DNA from: Nostoc sp. CHAB 5844
Lineage (GTDB): Bacteria > Cyanobacteriota > Cyanobacteriia > Cyanobacteriales > Nostocaceae
Assembly: GCF_020829595.1 (NCBI RefSeq)
Contig: NZ_JAIVFW010000030.1
Coordinates: 26,208-90,207 of the forward strand
Direction: 5' to 3'
Length of the DNA: 64,000 nt
The notes beneath the pieces are model-generated. The model saw only the letters and a program-made list of their open reading frames with translations, was not told the origin of the DNA and made no database searches. The position numbers were made by a program, and so were the translations under genes. Shown piece after piece: positions 23,233-32,521 of the stretch (position 1 is the stretch's first letter; the number at the start of each line of letters is the position of its first letter).

Positions 23233-25860
23233 GTGGCTGTTGCAGTTGAAAAATTAATCACATCGGATATTTTAAAACCCGCTCGTTACCTTGGTAACGA
23301 ACGCCTAGCAGTACATAAGCCTTGGGATACGGCAGTTATCAGGTGGGTATTAACTTACCCAGAAGTCTATGAAGTTGGCTCGTCCAACTTAGGGCATATC
23401 ATTCTTTATAACATCTTGAATGCCCAACCCCACCAATTATGTGATCGCGCTTACCTCCCAGGTACAGACTTGGCAGCCAAACTCAGGGAAACAAACACCC
23501 CCTTGTTTGCTGTAGAGTCAAAGCGATCGCTAAAAGAATTTGACATCTTAGGTTTTAGTCTCAGTTACGAATTAGGTGCAACCAACATATTGGAAATGTT
23601 GGATTTAGCCGGAATTCCTCTGACATGGCAAGAAAGAGCCACAGGGAATTACCCGCTAATTTTCGCTGGTGGACAAACGGCAACATCAAACCCTGAACCA
23701 TACGCCGACTTTTTCGACTTCTTCGCTTTAGGTGATGGCGAAGAACTCTTACCAGAAATCGGTATGGTCTTGGAAGAAGGCAAAGCCAAATTGAATCGCC
23801 GAGATTTATTACTCGACTTGGCACAGATACCAGGGGTATACGTCCCGCAGTTTTATGATATGGCAGCAGATGGCTCAGTCCATCCTAACTCCCCAGGTGT
23901 ACCAAAACGCATTCTGAGAAGAGTTGCTACTCCCATACCCGCCTATTCCATTGGACTAGTCCCCTACGTACAAACAGTACATGATCGCCTGACAATTGAA
24001 ATTCGCCGTGGTTGTACTCGTGGCTGTCGTTTTTGCCAACCAGGAATGCTCACCCGTCCAGCGCGAGATGTAGAACCTGAGAAAATTGTCGAAGCCATTG
24101 AACAGGGAATGCGAACTACTGGTTACAATGAATTTTCCTTACTATCCCTGAGTTGTTCCGATTATTTAGCCCTACCAGCGGTGGGGATGGAAATAAAAAA
24201 TCGGTTAAAAAATGAAAACATTTCTCTGTCTTTGCCTAGTCAGCGTGTAGATAGATTTGATGAGAACATTGCCAACATCCTCGGTGGTATGCGGCAAGGT
24301 GGACTAACTTTTGCACCAGAAGCCGGAACCCAGCGGATGCGGGATATCGTTAACAAAGGTTTGACGAATGAAGAACTGCTTAGAGGTGTAAAAACAGCTT
24401 GGGAAAAAGGCTGGGATAAAATCAAACTCTATTTCATGATTGGCTTGCCAGGTGAGACAGATGCAGATGTTTTAGGCATTGCAGAAACAGTCCGCTGGCT
24501 ACAGCGAGAATGTCGGGGTAAAGGCAGAAGACCACTAAACTTTAACCTCACAATTTCTAACTTTACGCCCAAACCGCACACACCATTTCAATGGCACTCA
24601 GTCGCTACGGCTGAATTTGAACGCAAGCAAAACCTACTGCGCCAAGAATTCCGCCGGATTCGGGGAGTGAAGGTGAATTTCACCGATGTCCGCATTTCGG
24701 CAATGGAAGACTTTATCGGCAGAGGCGATCGCACTTTGGGTCAAGTCCTCCGCCGTGCTTGGGAATTAGGCGCAGGCATGGATTCCTGGTATGACAGTTT
24801 AGATAAAGCTTTCAACGCTTGGGGTCAGGCGATCGCCCAAGCTGGTCTAGACTGGAAATACCGCCAAGTCGAAAACGGCGAATGGAACTTTACAGAAAGT
24901 ATGAAGGCTGAAGTCAGAAGTATGAATGAAAATTCATTCTCTAACCTTCATCCTTCTGTAGATGCTGCCCTCCCCTGGGATCATATTGATACCGGAATCG
25001 ACAAAAAATGGTTGAAAGAAGACTTGCAACGCGCCTTAGAAGCTGCAATTGTCCCAGATTGCTCTTTTGAAGGTTGTTCGCATTGCGGTGTCTGCGGCAC
25101 AGATTTCGGCCACAATATTGTGATTGAACCACCGCCTATGCCCCAATTTGCTGGTGAGTTTGTCCCGAACACAACCAAAGTTCAAAGATTGCGTGTTTGG
25201 TTTGGGAAGCAAGGTGACATATCTTTACTAGGTCATTTGGATTTGCTGCGTTTGCTTGACCGAGTTGTGCGCCGAGCCAGTTTGCCAGTGGCTTACACAG
25301 GTGGATTTCACCCAACACCACGCATTGTGATTGCTAGTGCTTTACCTCTAGGTGCTACTAGCAATGGCGAAATCGTCGATTTTGAGTTAACTACGCCTGT
25401 AGACATGGATAGTTTCCAAGCAAAGTTAGCCGAACAACTGCCTACAGACATACCTGTATATCGTGTAGCAGAGATAGATTTAAAATCTCCATCTGCTAAC
25501 CAAGCTTTAGCAGCCGCTGAGTATTTGATTACGGTAGCAGTACACAATGAAGCCATACCTGCACAATGGCAAGACTGGATTGATGCCATTCTAGCGAAGG
25601 ACGAAATTAACGTAGAGCAAATAACCAAATCAGGCAAAACTCAGATAGTAAATCTGCGCGATCGCTTGTTTGAATTGGCAATAGTAGAAGCTCACAATAG
25701 TACAGCTGAATCTACCGCTATTGTGCGTTACCTAGGTAGTTGTCGCAATGACGGTGTTTCGTTGCGTCCTGAGCAAATCCTATCTATGCTAGAAGTAGTT
25801 GCAAATCGAGAATTTCAACTTCTGCAAATTCACCGCAATCAGTTAGTTTTAGGAGTATAA
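23233..25860 (+). CDS. B12-type radical SAM protein fused to DUF2344 domain (TIGR03960/TIGR03936 type)
   Basis: 875 residues. The start is GTG at 23233 (VAVAVEKLITSD). Residues about 20-210 form the cobalamin-binding-like domain, Cys261, Cys265 and Cys268 in RRGCTRGCRFC form the SAM cluster, and the barrel ends near 520. A zinc-like Cys set appears at CSFEGCSHCGVCG. Residues about 645-870 are the DUF2344 domain (RLRVWFGKQGDISLLGHLDL, FHPTPRIVIASALPLG). Residues about 556-577 are encoded by heptamer-like repeat DNA inserted in frame. Substrate unknown; one gene upstream of the RNase E operon in this and similar genomes, which suggests RNA-linked roles (inference). Confidence 0.9.
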   Translation: MAVAVEKLITSDILKPARYLGNERLAVHKPWDTAVIRWVLTYPEVYEVGSSNLGHIILYNILNAQPHQLCDRAYLPGTDLAAKLRETNTPLFAVESKRSLKEFDILGFSLSYELGATNILEMLDLAGIPLTWQERATGNYPLIFAGGQTATSNPEPYADFFDFFALGDGEELLPEIGMVLEEGKAKLNRRDLLLDLAQIPGVYVPQFYDMAADGSVHPNSPGVPKRILRRVATPIPAYSIGLVPYVQTVHDRLTIEIRRGCTRGCRFCQPGMLTRPARDVEPEKIVEAIEQGMRTTGYNEFSLLSLSCSDYLALPAVGMEIKNRLKNENISLSLPSQRVDRFDENIANILGGMRQGGLTFAPEAGTQRMRDIVNKGLTNEELLRGVKTAWEKGWDKIKLYFMIGLPGETDADVLGIAETVRWLQRECRGKGRRPLNFNLTISNFTPKPHTPFQWHSVATAEFERKQNLLRQEFRRIRGVKVNFTDVRISAMEDFIGRGDRTLGQVLRRAWELGAGMDSWYDSLDKAFNAWGQAIAQAGLDWKYRQVENGEWNFTESMKAEVRSMNENSFSNLHPSVDAALPWDHIDTGIDKKWLKEDLQRALEAAIVPDCSFEGCSHCGVCGTDFGHNIVIEPPPMPQFAGEFVPNTTKVQRLRVWFGKQGDISLLGHLDLLRLLDRVVRRASLPVAYTGGFHPTPRIVIASALPLGATSNGEIVDFELTTPVDMDSFQAKLAEQLPTDIPVYRVAEIDLKSPSANQALAAAEYLITVAVHNEAIPAQWQDWIDAILAKDEINVEQITKSGKTQIVNLRDRLFELAIVEAHNSTAESTAIVRYLGSCRNDGVSLRPEQILSMLEVVANREFQLLQIHRNQLVLGV

Positions 25861-26421
25861 TCCCTAAAGGGTAACTTGCTAGTAGTTGCCCTGATTTAAC
25901 ACATCGTGGGAATTGATTTTTAGCAAGGTTGCGTTAGAATGAGGTGAAGAGAAATTTTCTGGCGCTGCATTGAATTAACTAGTTCACTACCCTTATACTC
26001 AGGGAGCGAAAGCAAAGATACTAGAGAGCAACTTCTAGGATTTTATCCCAGACAAGCTGAAGCGGATTAAAAAACAACCTCTCTTGATAGCAACTTGAGT
26101 GAACTATTAACTTAAAAGCAGACTCCGTCGGCAACTCTTCCTCTATATTTTTTTAAACAACTGCTGAATGCCTAATCCCTAGGTGGTGCGGGTATCGCAT
26201 CAAAAATCAACCACGGACGGTTGATTTATTTACTTAAACAATATGCAGCCGTTCTGTAATAAACAGGCGTGTAAACGCAATTACTCAGTCATTAGTTCTT
26301 TAACTTTGAAGCTCGGCTTCACAAATTTTATTATCAGCAGTACCTTTAGTAGCTGGCAGGGGCGAGGGACATGACCAACCGCCAGAACTACATTCGTGCT
26401 GCCAATTTTTGAGGAAATTGA
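25861..26421 (+). promoter_or_regulatory. long leader region of rne (561 bp)
   Basis: Gene-free stretch before RNase E. Cyanobacterial and enterobacterial rne mRNAs carry long 5' leaders through which RNase E limits its own level (known for E. coli and Synechocystis). It includes the AT-rich tract at about 26140-26160 and a strong hairpin at 26204-26227. The exact transcription start cannot be read from sequence. Confidence 0.6.
26204..26227 (+). other. hairpin in the rne leader
   Basis: AAATCAACC / GGTTGATTT, a perfect 9-bp stem with a 6-base loop (ACGGAC), followed by the AU-rich ATTTACTTAAA that could serve as an RNase E cleavage site. It lies 195 bases before the start codon. Confidence 0.6.
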
Positions 26422-28488
26422 ATGCCAAAACAAATTATCATCGCAGAGCAGCATCAAATCGCTGCCGTATTTTCTGAAGATCAAATACAAGAACTCGTTG
26501 TAGCCACAGGCCATCACCAAATTGGTGATATCTACTTAGGTGTAGTAGAAAATGTGTTGCCCGGAATTGATGCGGCTTTTGTTAATATTGGTGATCCAGA
26601 ACGTAATGGCTTTATTCATGTAACTGACTTAGGCCCATTAAGGCTAAAGCGAACAGCAGCAGCTATTACAGAACTATTAGCACCACAGCAAAAAGTGCTG
26701 GTGCAAGTAATGAAGGAGCCAACTGGTACTAAAGGGCCAAGGCTAACTGGTAACATTACTTTACCTGGACGCTATGTAGTACTAATGCCTTACGGTCGGG
26801 GTGTGAATTTATCTCGCCGAATTAAAAGTGAAAATGAGCGCAACCGCCTACGGGCGTTAGCAATCTTAATAAAACCGGCAGGTATGGGTTTGTTGGTGCG
26901 TACAGAAGCAGAAGGCAAACCTGAAGAAGCCATCATGGAAGACTTGGAATTGCTGCAAAAGCAATGGGAGGCAATTCAACAAGAAGCACAATCGACTCGT
27001 GCGCCAGCACTGCTGAACCGAGATGATGACTTTATTCAGCGGGTATTGCGGGATATGTACGGTGCAGATGTCAACCGGATTGTGGTAGACTCCAGCACTG
27101 GACTGAAGCGGGTGAAACAGTACTTGCAAAACTGGAGTGGTGGACAGACACCACAAGGATTGTTGATTGATCATCACCGCGATCGCTCACCCATATTAGA
27201 ATACTTCCGCATCAATGCCGCAATTCGAGAAGCCCTCAAACCAAGAGTAGATTTACCTTCTGGCGGCTACATTATTATTGAACCAACAGAAGCACTCACA
27301 GTAATTGATGTTAACTCCGGTTCGTTCACGCGATCGGCAACAGCCAGAGAAACAGTATTGTGGACAAACTGCGAAGCCGCAACAGAAATTGCCAGACAAT
27401 TGCGACTACGAAATATCGCCGGAGTTATCGTTGTTGACTTCATAGATATGGAATCGCGGCGCGACCAATTGCATGTGCTGGAGCATTTCAACAAAGCACT
27501 CAAAGCCGACAAAGCCCGTCCCCAAATTGCCCAACTCACAGAACTTGGCTTAGTCGAACTCACTCGTAAGCGCCAAGGTCAAAACATTTACGAATTGTTT
27601 GGTGGAACTTGCCCAACCTGTGGTGGTTTAGGTCACGTTGTCCATCTGCCAGGAGAAACCGAGACTCGCTTACCCACACCAGCAGAACTGCCAGAACGTT
27701 TTGTACCGTTACCGCAAAGAGAACCCCGTTTGCCCGTAGCGCGAATTTCAGAACCAAGAGAAAGCTTTGATAGCTTTGGTGATAATTTTGATACTGATTC
27801 CGATTTAAGCGCCTTGAATTTAGTGAATCATCCCAGTTATCACGAACTGGGTGATAGCAATAAGCGTGGTAGTCGCACTAACCGTCGCAGACGCATTGGT
27901 ATCAACGGCGCAAATGGTAAGGATGAGTCACGGCTTGCACCTAATTCTCTAGGTTTCGATCATGATACCGATCTAGAGCTAGATAGTGAAGTTGACTTAA
28001 GCCCAACACCAGAAATCCCCATACCCAGCTTAGGCAAATCAGGTTGGACAGAAAGAATCGAACGTAATAAAGTCATCAAAACAGAACCCGTCAAACCAGT
28101 GGTTGAACCACCGGAAATTAGAACTGTAGAAATGACTTTAGAAGAACAAGATGTTTTTGCCTTAATGGGAATATCTCCCTTAGTGAAATTAGATCGGGAA
28201 GTAAAAAATCCCAAATCTGTAATTATTAACATTGTTCAGCCAGGACAAGGGGCAAGTACACCAGCAGAACCACCCCCAGATATAACTATTCCTGAAACAT
28301 TCACTAAGGCAGTAAATACATCGCCTGTAGAACAGGAGCAAAAATCCTTACCAGAAGAGCCAATTGAGTCAGATGGATTTACATCCACTATTGAAGAAAC
28401 TGAGGCAAATCTTACTGCCACAGGTAACCGCCGCCGCCGTCGTCGTTCCTCAGCTGTAGAAGGTAATTCCACTTCTGAGGAAAGTTAA
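26422..28488 (+). CDS. rne: ribonuclease E (Rne/Rng family)
   Basis: 688 residues. The catalytic half (about 1-410) has an S1 domain (IGDIYLGVVENVLPGIDAAF), Asp296 in VIDVNSG and Asp339 in VVDFID for Mg2+, and the zinc-link Cys397/Cys400 in CPTCGG. The rest is a disordered, acidic/arginine-patch tail. It ends in RRRRRRSSA (residues 670-678), the nonapeptide reported to bind PNPase in cyanobacterial RNase E. A second Arg patch is RTNRRRRIG near 490. GAGGA lies upstream of the ATG. Co-transcribed with rnhB (8-bp gap). Role: mRNA decay and rRNA processing. Confidence 0.97.
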   Translation: MPKQIIIAEQHQIAAVFSEDQIQELVVATGHHQIGDIYLGVVENVLPGIDAAFVNIGDPERNGFIHVTDLGPLRLKRTAAAITELLAPQQKVLVQVMKEPTGTKGPRLTGNITLPGRYVVLMPYGRGVNLSRRIKSENERNRLRALAILIKPAGMGLLVRTEAEGKPEEAIMEDLELLQKQWEAIQQEAQSTRAPALLNRDDDFIQRVLRDMYGADVNRIVVDSSTGLKRVKQYLQNWSGGQTPQGLLIDHHRDRSPILEYFRINAAIREALKPRVDLPSGGYIIIEPTEALTVIDVNSGSFTRSATARETVLWTNCEAATEIARQLRLRNIAGVIVVDFIDMESRRDQLHVLEHFNKALKADKARPQIAQLTELGLVELTRKRQGQNIYELFGGTCPTCGGLGHVVHLPGETETRLPTPAELPERFVPLPQREPRLPVARISEPRESFDSFGDNFDTDSDLSALNLVNHPSYHELGDSNKRGSRTNRRRRIGINGANGKDESRLAPNSLGFDHDTDLELDSEVDLSPTPEIPIPSLGKSGWTERIERNKVIKTEPVKPVVEPPEIRTVEMTLEEQDVFALMGISPLVKLDREVKNPKSVIINIVQPGQGASTPAEPPPDITIPETFTKAVNTSPVEQEQKSLPEEPIESDGFTSTIEETEANLTATGNRRRRRRSSAVEGNSTSEES

Positions 28489-28496
28489 TACGCTTT

Positions 28497-29162
28497 ATGG
28501 TAGAGATTAAACAAACTGTTGTTAATTCACTACCAAATTTAGATGAACTCAAATGGCTGGAGTTTTCTGCCTCTTTATCAAGCATTCCTGGGTTAATTGC
28601 TGGAATCGATGAAGTTGGGCGTGGTGCTTTATTTGGCCCTGTAGTTGCAGCAGCCGTCATCCTACCAGCTGATGCTTTCTCGGAATTGATGGCGGCGGGG
28701 ATTAAAGATAGTAAAAAGCTATCTAGTTCTCGCAGGAAACATCTAGCAGAACAGATTTGTCAGCTGGCAATAGACTGGAAAATCGGTTTTGCTGCAACTG
28801 CTGAAATTGATCAAATTAATATTTTGCAGGCAACGCTGTTAGCCATGAAACGGGCTGTACTAAAACTGAAGGTACAGCCTGTAATCTGCTTGGTTGATGG
28901 CAATCAGCCAATTAAAGACTTGCTAATACCCCAACAAACAATAGTTAAAGGAGATGAGCGATCGCTTTCCATCGCAGCTGCTAGTATTGTGGCTAAAGTC
29001 TGGCGTGACGAGTTAATACTGCGTCTAGCATCAAAGTATCCTCAATACGACTTAGAACGAAATAAAGGATACGGTAGTCCAAAACATTTACTAGCATTGC
29101 GACAATACGGGGCTTCATCCCTGCATCGTAAATCCTTTAGCCCTTGCCAAATTCAGCAGTGA
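28497..29162 (+). CDS. rnhB: ribonuclease HII
   Basis: 221 residues. Catalytic motifs: GIDEVGRGALFGPV (Asp-Glu), then IKDSKKLSSSRR and CLVDGNQPI, and ASIVAKVWRDEL with the fourth acidic residue. It removes RNA from RNA/DNA hybrids and single ribonucleotides in DNA. The first 30 residues are an extra N-terminal extension compared with E. coli. It starts 8 bp after rne, an arrangement shared by many cyanobacteria, and is followed by a bidirectional hairpin. Confidence 0.96.
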   Translation: MVEIKQTVVNSLPNLDELKWLEFSASLSSIPGLIAGIDEVGRGALFGPVVAAAVILPADAFSELMAAGIKDSKKLSSSRRKHLAEQICQLAIDWKIGFAATAEIDQINILQATLLAMKRAVLKLKVQPVICLVDGNQPIKDLLIPQQTIVKGDERSLSIAAASIVAKVWRDELILRLASKYPQYDLERNKGYGSPKHLLALRQYGASSLHRKSFSPCQIQQ

Positions 29163-29281
29163 TTTGCATAATCTTGGTGTATTGCTTAGTAGGTGCGATC
29201 GGGTTTGGGGTGCTGCTTCTTTAATAAAGATGTTGTAATACTCTAATTTTTCGATAGTATGAAAAATGAGTATAAAAGTTT

Positions 29282-29320
29282 ATAGCTAGTAGTGAGGCTA
29301 AATTACTTACTACTAGCTAT
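29282..29320. terminator. hairpin terminator between rnhB and the DUF1997 gene
   Basis: ATAGCTAGTAGT (29282-29293) and ACTACTAGCTAT (29309-29320) are a perfect 12-bp inverted repeat followed by GTATTTTTAT. It lies between convergent genes and could serve both strands. Confidence 0.7.
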
Positions 29321-29360
29321 GTATTTTTATAAAAACAGTTTATTTAATACTATGTGAACC

Positions 29361-29957
29361 TTACTCTAAATTCAAAATTGATAAATCTACACTATTATCT
29401 TCTAGAGCTTTTTCTGACATTTGTGATGTCACCCAATGACGATAATCTACTAGTAACTGATGTAGCAATCTTTGCTTAACAGTTACTAATACACTCTTCA
29501 GCAAACCATTACCTGTAGCTTCTAAAATCGGCTTTGGGGTAAAAGAAAGTGGCGGTGGCAGTTCTACTTGCACTTCTAAATCGGCATTCCCTTCCAGGCG
29601 AGTACCACTACTAGATTGATGGGGTGATAAATAACCTTGTAAATTAAGAGAAAAACGTTGGTTAATATACTCAACACCCCGAATTTCACAAGCAAGCGAT
29701 CGCAAATAAATTACCCCACTTGATTCTGCCCAAACTCTCATGTCTACAGTAGGCTGAATGCTTAATGTCATAAACGATAGAGGACGCATTTTTAAACGAA
29801 ATACTTCCTCTGAAAGCTGTTGAACACGACTAGTATCAACTAAAGCATTCACCAATCTTTGAGGCTGCCGCAAGTAATGTTGAATCGGAATAGGCTGTTG
29901 CGGTACAGCGATTTTCACCGATTGAGAAGCAGTAAATCTGGTAGGCATGATTTGCAC
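29361..29957 (-). CDS. DUF1997 family protein
   Basis: 198 residues. The core about 20-175 has VNALVDTSRVQQLSEEVFRLKMRP, then IQPTVDMRVWAESSGVIYLRSL and a C-terminal LLHQLLVDYRHWVTSQM helix. The pattern is that of the DUF1997 proteins of cyanobacteria and plastids, which look like START/SRPBCC lipid-binding-type folds (inference). No signal peptide. Convergent with rnhB, divergent from the glycosyltransferase relic. Function unknown. Confidence 0.8.
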   Translation of the reverse strand: MQIMPTRFTASQSVKIAVPQQPIPIQHYLRQPQRLVNALVDTSRVQQLSEEVFRLKMRPLSFMTLSIQPTVDMRVWAESSGVIYLRSLACEIRGVEYINQRFSLNLQGYLSPHQSSSGTRLEGNADLEVQVELPPPLSFTPKPILEATGNGLLKSVLVTVKQRLLHQLLVDYRHWVTSQMSEKALEDNSVDLSILNLE

Positions 29958-30225
29958 ACAGCTGTTATTTGATACTTTTATATAGTAATAAATTTAGTGT
30001 AATTATGATTTTAATAAAATCAAGAAAACTAAGAATAAATAATGCTTATAAACAATATGAATCTTTGATGTTAAATTTACCTGAAAAGAAAATTTCTAAA
30101 AATATTAATACCATTAATAAATTATAAATCAAATCATAGGTATTTTTGAAAAATTTTTTTTAGTGGTGGATGTTGGAATTGTATGCTGAGGTAATCCTTG
30201 CTGACGAATGGTTGACATTGCGTTC

Positions 30226-30989
30226 ATGAAGCACCGCTCTCACTTATTGCTACTGTTGTTCTGGTTAATTATTGGTACAGCCCTACGCTTTTTACGTCTG
30301 GCTGCTTTACCACCTTGGACTGATGAGTGTGCCACGATGGTTTTTAGCCTGGGAAATAGTTTCCGCACAGTACCATTTAATGAAATTATTAGTTCAGATA
30401 CTCTGTTGCAACCATTACAAGCTAACCCAACAGTTGGAATTAATGCCGTTATTGAGCGACTGTTGACTGAAAGTACTCATCCTCCCGTTTATTTTGTGTT
30501 AGCTCATTTTTGGATGAAAATTTTCTCACCCACAGGAGAACTAGCCTCAATTTGGGTAGCGCGATCGCTCAGTGCTGTGTTAGGTATTATATCTATAAAA
30601 ATATGACTCTAACCCTCTTTAGTCACTCTCTCTAGATAAAAATCCTAAACCCTTATTTTTACCGACTTTCATAAATTTAGGCGGAGGTTGGGAAACCCTT
30701 CCTGTGCAAGTGGCTCCCCAACAAACATTTATTTTTTCTCTCGCCAGAGTGATAGAAAAGGGCTAATGTGCAGTTTTTCCTAGCAGGTCAAGATTCAGAC
30801 AATGAAGGTTACACGCAAGCTGTGCAAGTATTACAAGAAAAAATAGCTACAATTCAACGACCTATTGACTTATGGTTAGTTGAATTCCGTACACTAATCA
30901 ATTTGGAATCTCAGCACTGTTTTCCTGATACACAATACGGTAAATCTGCTGGTGAATATAATTACAAACTCTACCGTTGTACAGCATAA
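30226..30989 (+). pseudogene. relic of a membrane glycosyltransferase (family 39-like)
   Basis: The 5' part (30226-30606; in-frame ATG also at 30208) encodes one membrane helix (HLLLLLFWLIIGTALRFLRL) followed by PPWTDECATMVFS, the DE-type motif of GT39/ArnT-like enzymes, and THPPVYFVLAHFWMKIF. It stops at 30606. The 3' part (30768-30989) is the usual C-terminal domain (LWLVEFRTLINLE, DTQYGKSAGEYNYKLYRC). The catalytic middle, roughly a kilobase in intact members, is missing and replaced by about 160 bp with stops. A deletion derivative, unlikely to be functional. Confidence 0.7.
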
Positions 30990-31102
30990 AACGGCGGTTT
31001 GAAGTCGAACAAAGCAATTTAAATCAATGTTCTGTTTTTTTCAAGGCTGGGTTTGCCTGCGGTATAGTCTATAAATCTGACAGTAATTAAAGTTTAAACG
31101 CT

Positions 31103-31981
31103 ATGTCTTTATCCATTGCTCATTTAGGTCCTCCAGGTACTTATGCAGAACAAGCAGCGGTTTTGTATGTCAACTGGCTGACCAAAACAACGGGAATTGA
31201 AGCTACTTTATTTCCATACCCTAGCATAGCTCAGTCACTCCAAGCGGTTGCGGCTGGAAAAACTCAGTTAGCGGTTGTACCAGTAGAAAATTCCATTGAA
31301 GGTAGTGTCACGATGACAATGGATGCACTGTGGCAATTGGACAGTTTGCGAATTCAGTTGGCTTTAGTTATGCCTATTGTCCATACTTTAATTTCTGGCG
31401 CGACTAGCTTAGATAACATTCAGAAGGTTTATTCACATCCTCAAGCTTTAGCACAATGTCAAGGCTGGTTAGGTCAATTCCTGCCAACTGTGCAAATTAT
31501 TCCGAACAATTCCACTACAGAAGCCTTACAATTGCTACAACAAGATTTAACAGCTGCCGTGATCGCTTCCTCTAGAGCTGCTCAACTCTATAATTTACCA
31601 ATTCTCGCTCAAGGCATTAATGATTATCCAGAGAACTGTACTCGCTTTTGGGTGATTAGTCAAAATAACCCAACTTCTGAATATCACATTAATGCATTAA
31701 ATCCCACTCATAGCTCTTTGGCTTTTAGCGTACCTGCAAACATCCCTGGTGCGTTAATCAAACCTCTGCAAGTATTTGCCGAACTAGGAATTAATCTTAG
31801 CAGAATAGAATCTCGTCCTACCAAGCGATCGCTAGGAGAATATGTATTTTTTCTCGATCTAGAGGCAAATGTTAATGAACCAAAAATGCAATCTGCTATA
31901 GCAGATTTAATGGATTACATAGAAATTTTAAAAATTTTTGGTAGTTATGCTGTCTTATCAGTCAGCACTCTCGAATCATAA
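31103..31981 (+). CDS. pheA: prephenate dehydratase
   Basis: 292 residues. Residues 1-185 form the catalytic domain (AHLGPPGTYAEQAA, VVPVENSIEGSVTMTMDAL, IASSRAAQLYNLPILAQGINDYPENCTRF with the catalytic Thr-Arg-Phe). Residues about 205-290 are an ACT domain (FSVPANIPGALIKPLQVFAELGINLSRIESRPTK) that binds phenylalanine for feedback control. Converts prephenate to phenylpyruvate in phenylalanine synthesis. It is a monofunctional enzyme with no chorismate mutase domain. Monocistronic. Confidence 0.95.
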   Translation: MSLSIAHLGPPGTYAEQAAVLYVNWLTKTTGIEATLFPYPSIAQSLQAVAAGKTQLAVVPVENSIEGSVTMTMDALWQLDSLRIQLALVMPIVHTLISGATSLDNIQKVYSHPQALAQCQGWLGQFLPTVQIIPNNSTTEALQLLQQDLTAAVIASSRAAQLYNLPILAQGINDYPENCTRFWVISQNNPTSEYHINALNPTHSSLAFSVPANIPGALIKPLQVFAELGINLSRIESRPTKRSLGEYVFFLDLEANVNEPKMQSAIADLMDYIEILKIFGSYAVLSVSTLES

Positions 31982-32521
31982 TTCAAAAATCAATATTCTT
32001 ATTTGCTTGACCCCTTAAAGTATTGATTTTGAACGGTTATTTGATGCATTTATTTTATATAGGTAGCTATATAGCGACTGCCAGTTAGATTTCTACATGA
32101 ACTAATCAATCAAACACAGATATTAAGAGACTTTTAAGCTTGTTTCCTGTTTTCTGCCATATCATAAACTGCATACACCAGCACGAATGAATGTCTACTT
32201 CAATAACTCTTTAATTTTTACTCAGTACTTAGCATTTTAAGCTAGGTTGTAGTGAATAATTATCCTTAGAATGAGACAGAAAGCAGGATACAGGGGGATT
32301 TCAACCTATTTGACTTTTATTCACATGGGTTGGTTTTTCATAGCTGTACTACTTGTAGGGCTTGTTATAAGTAGAGACTCGGCAATATTTCCAACTTAGG
32401 ATAGAAAAAATGTTCTAAAGTTAATTAAAATTTGATGCATATATATTCTAGTTATTCGTTATTAATCATATAATTTTGACACTCCTTTAATAGCTGAATT
32501 TTTTTAACTTAATAGTATTCT
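31982..32521. other. intergenic, 540 bp, no gene seen
   Basis: AT-rich spacer upstream of the repeat-protein gene at 32522. I found no hairpin with a T-run, no known riboswitch motif and no credible frame. Confidence 0.45.
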
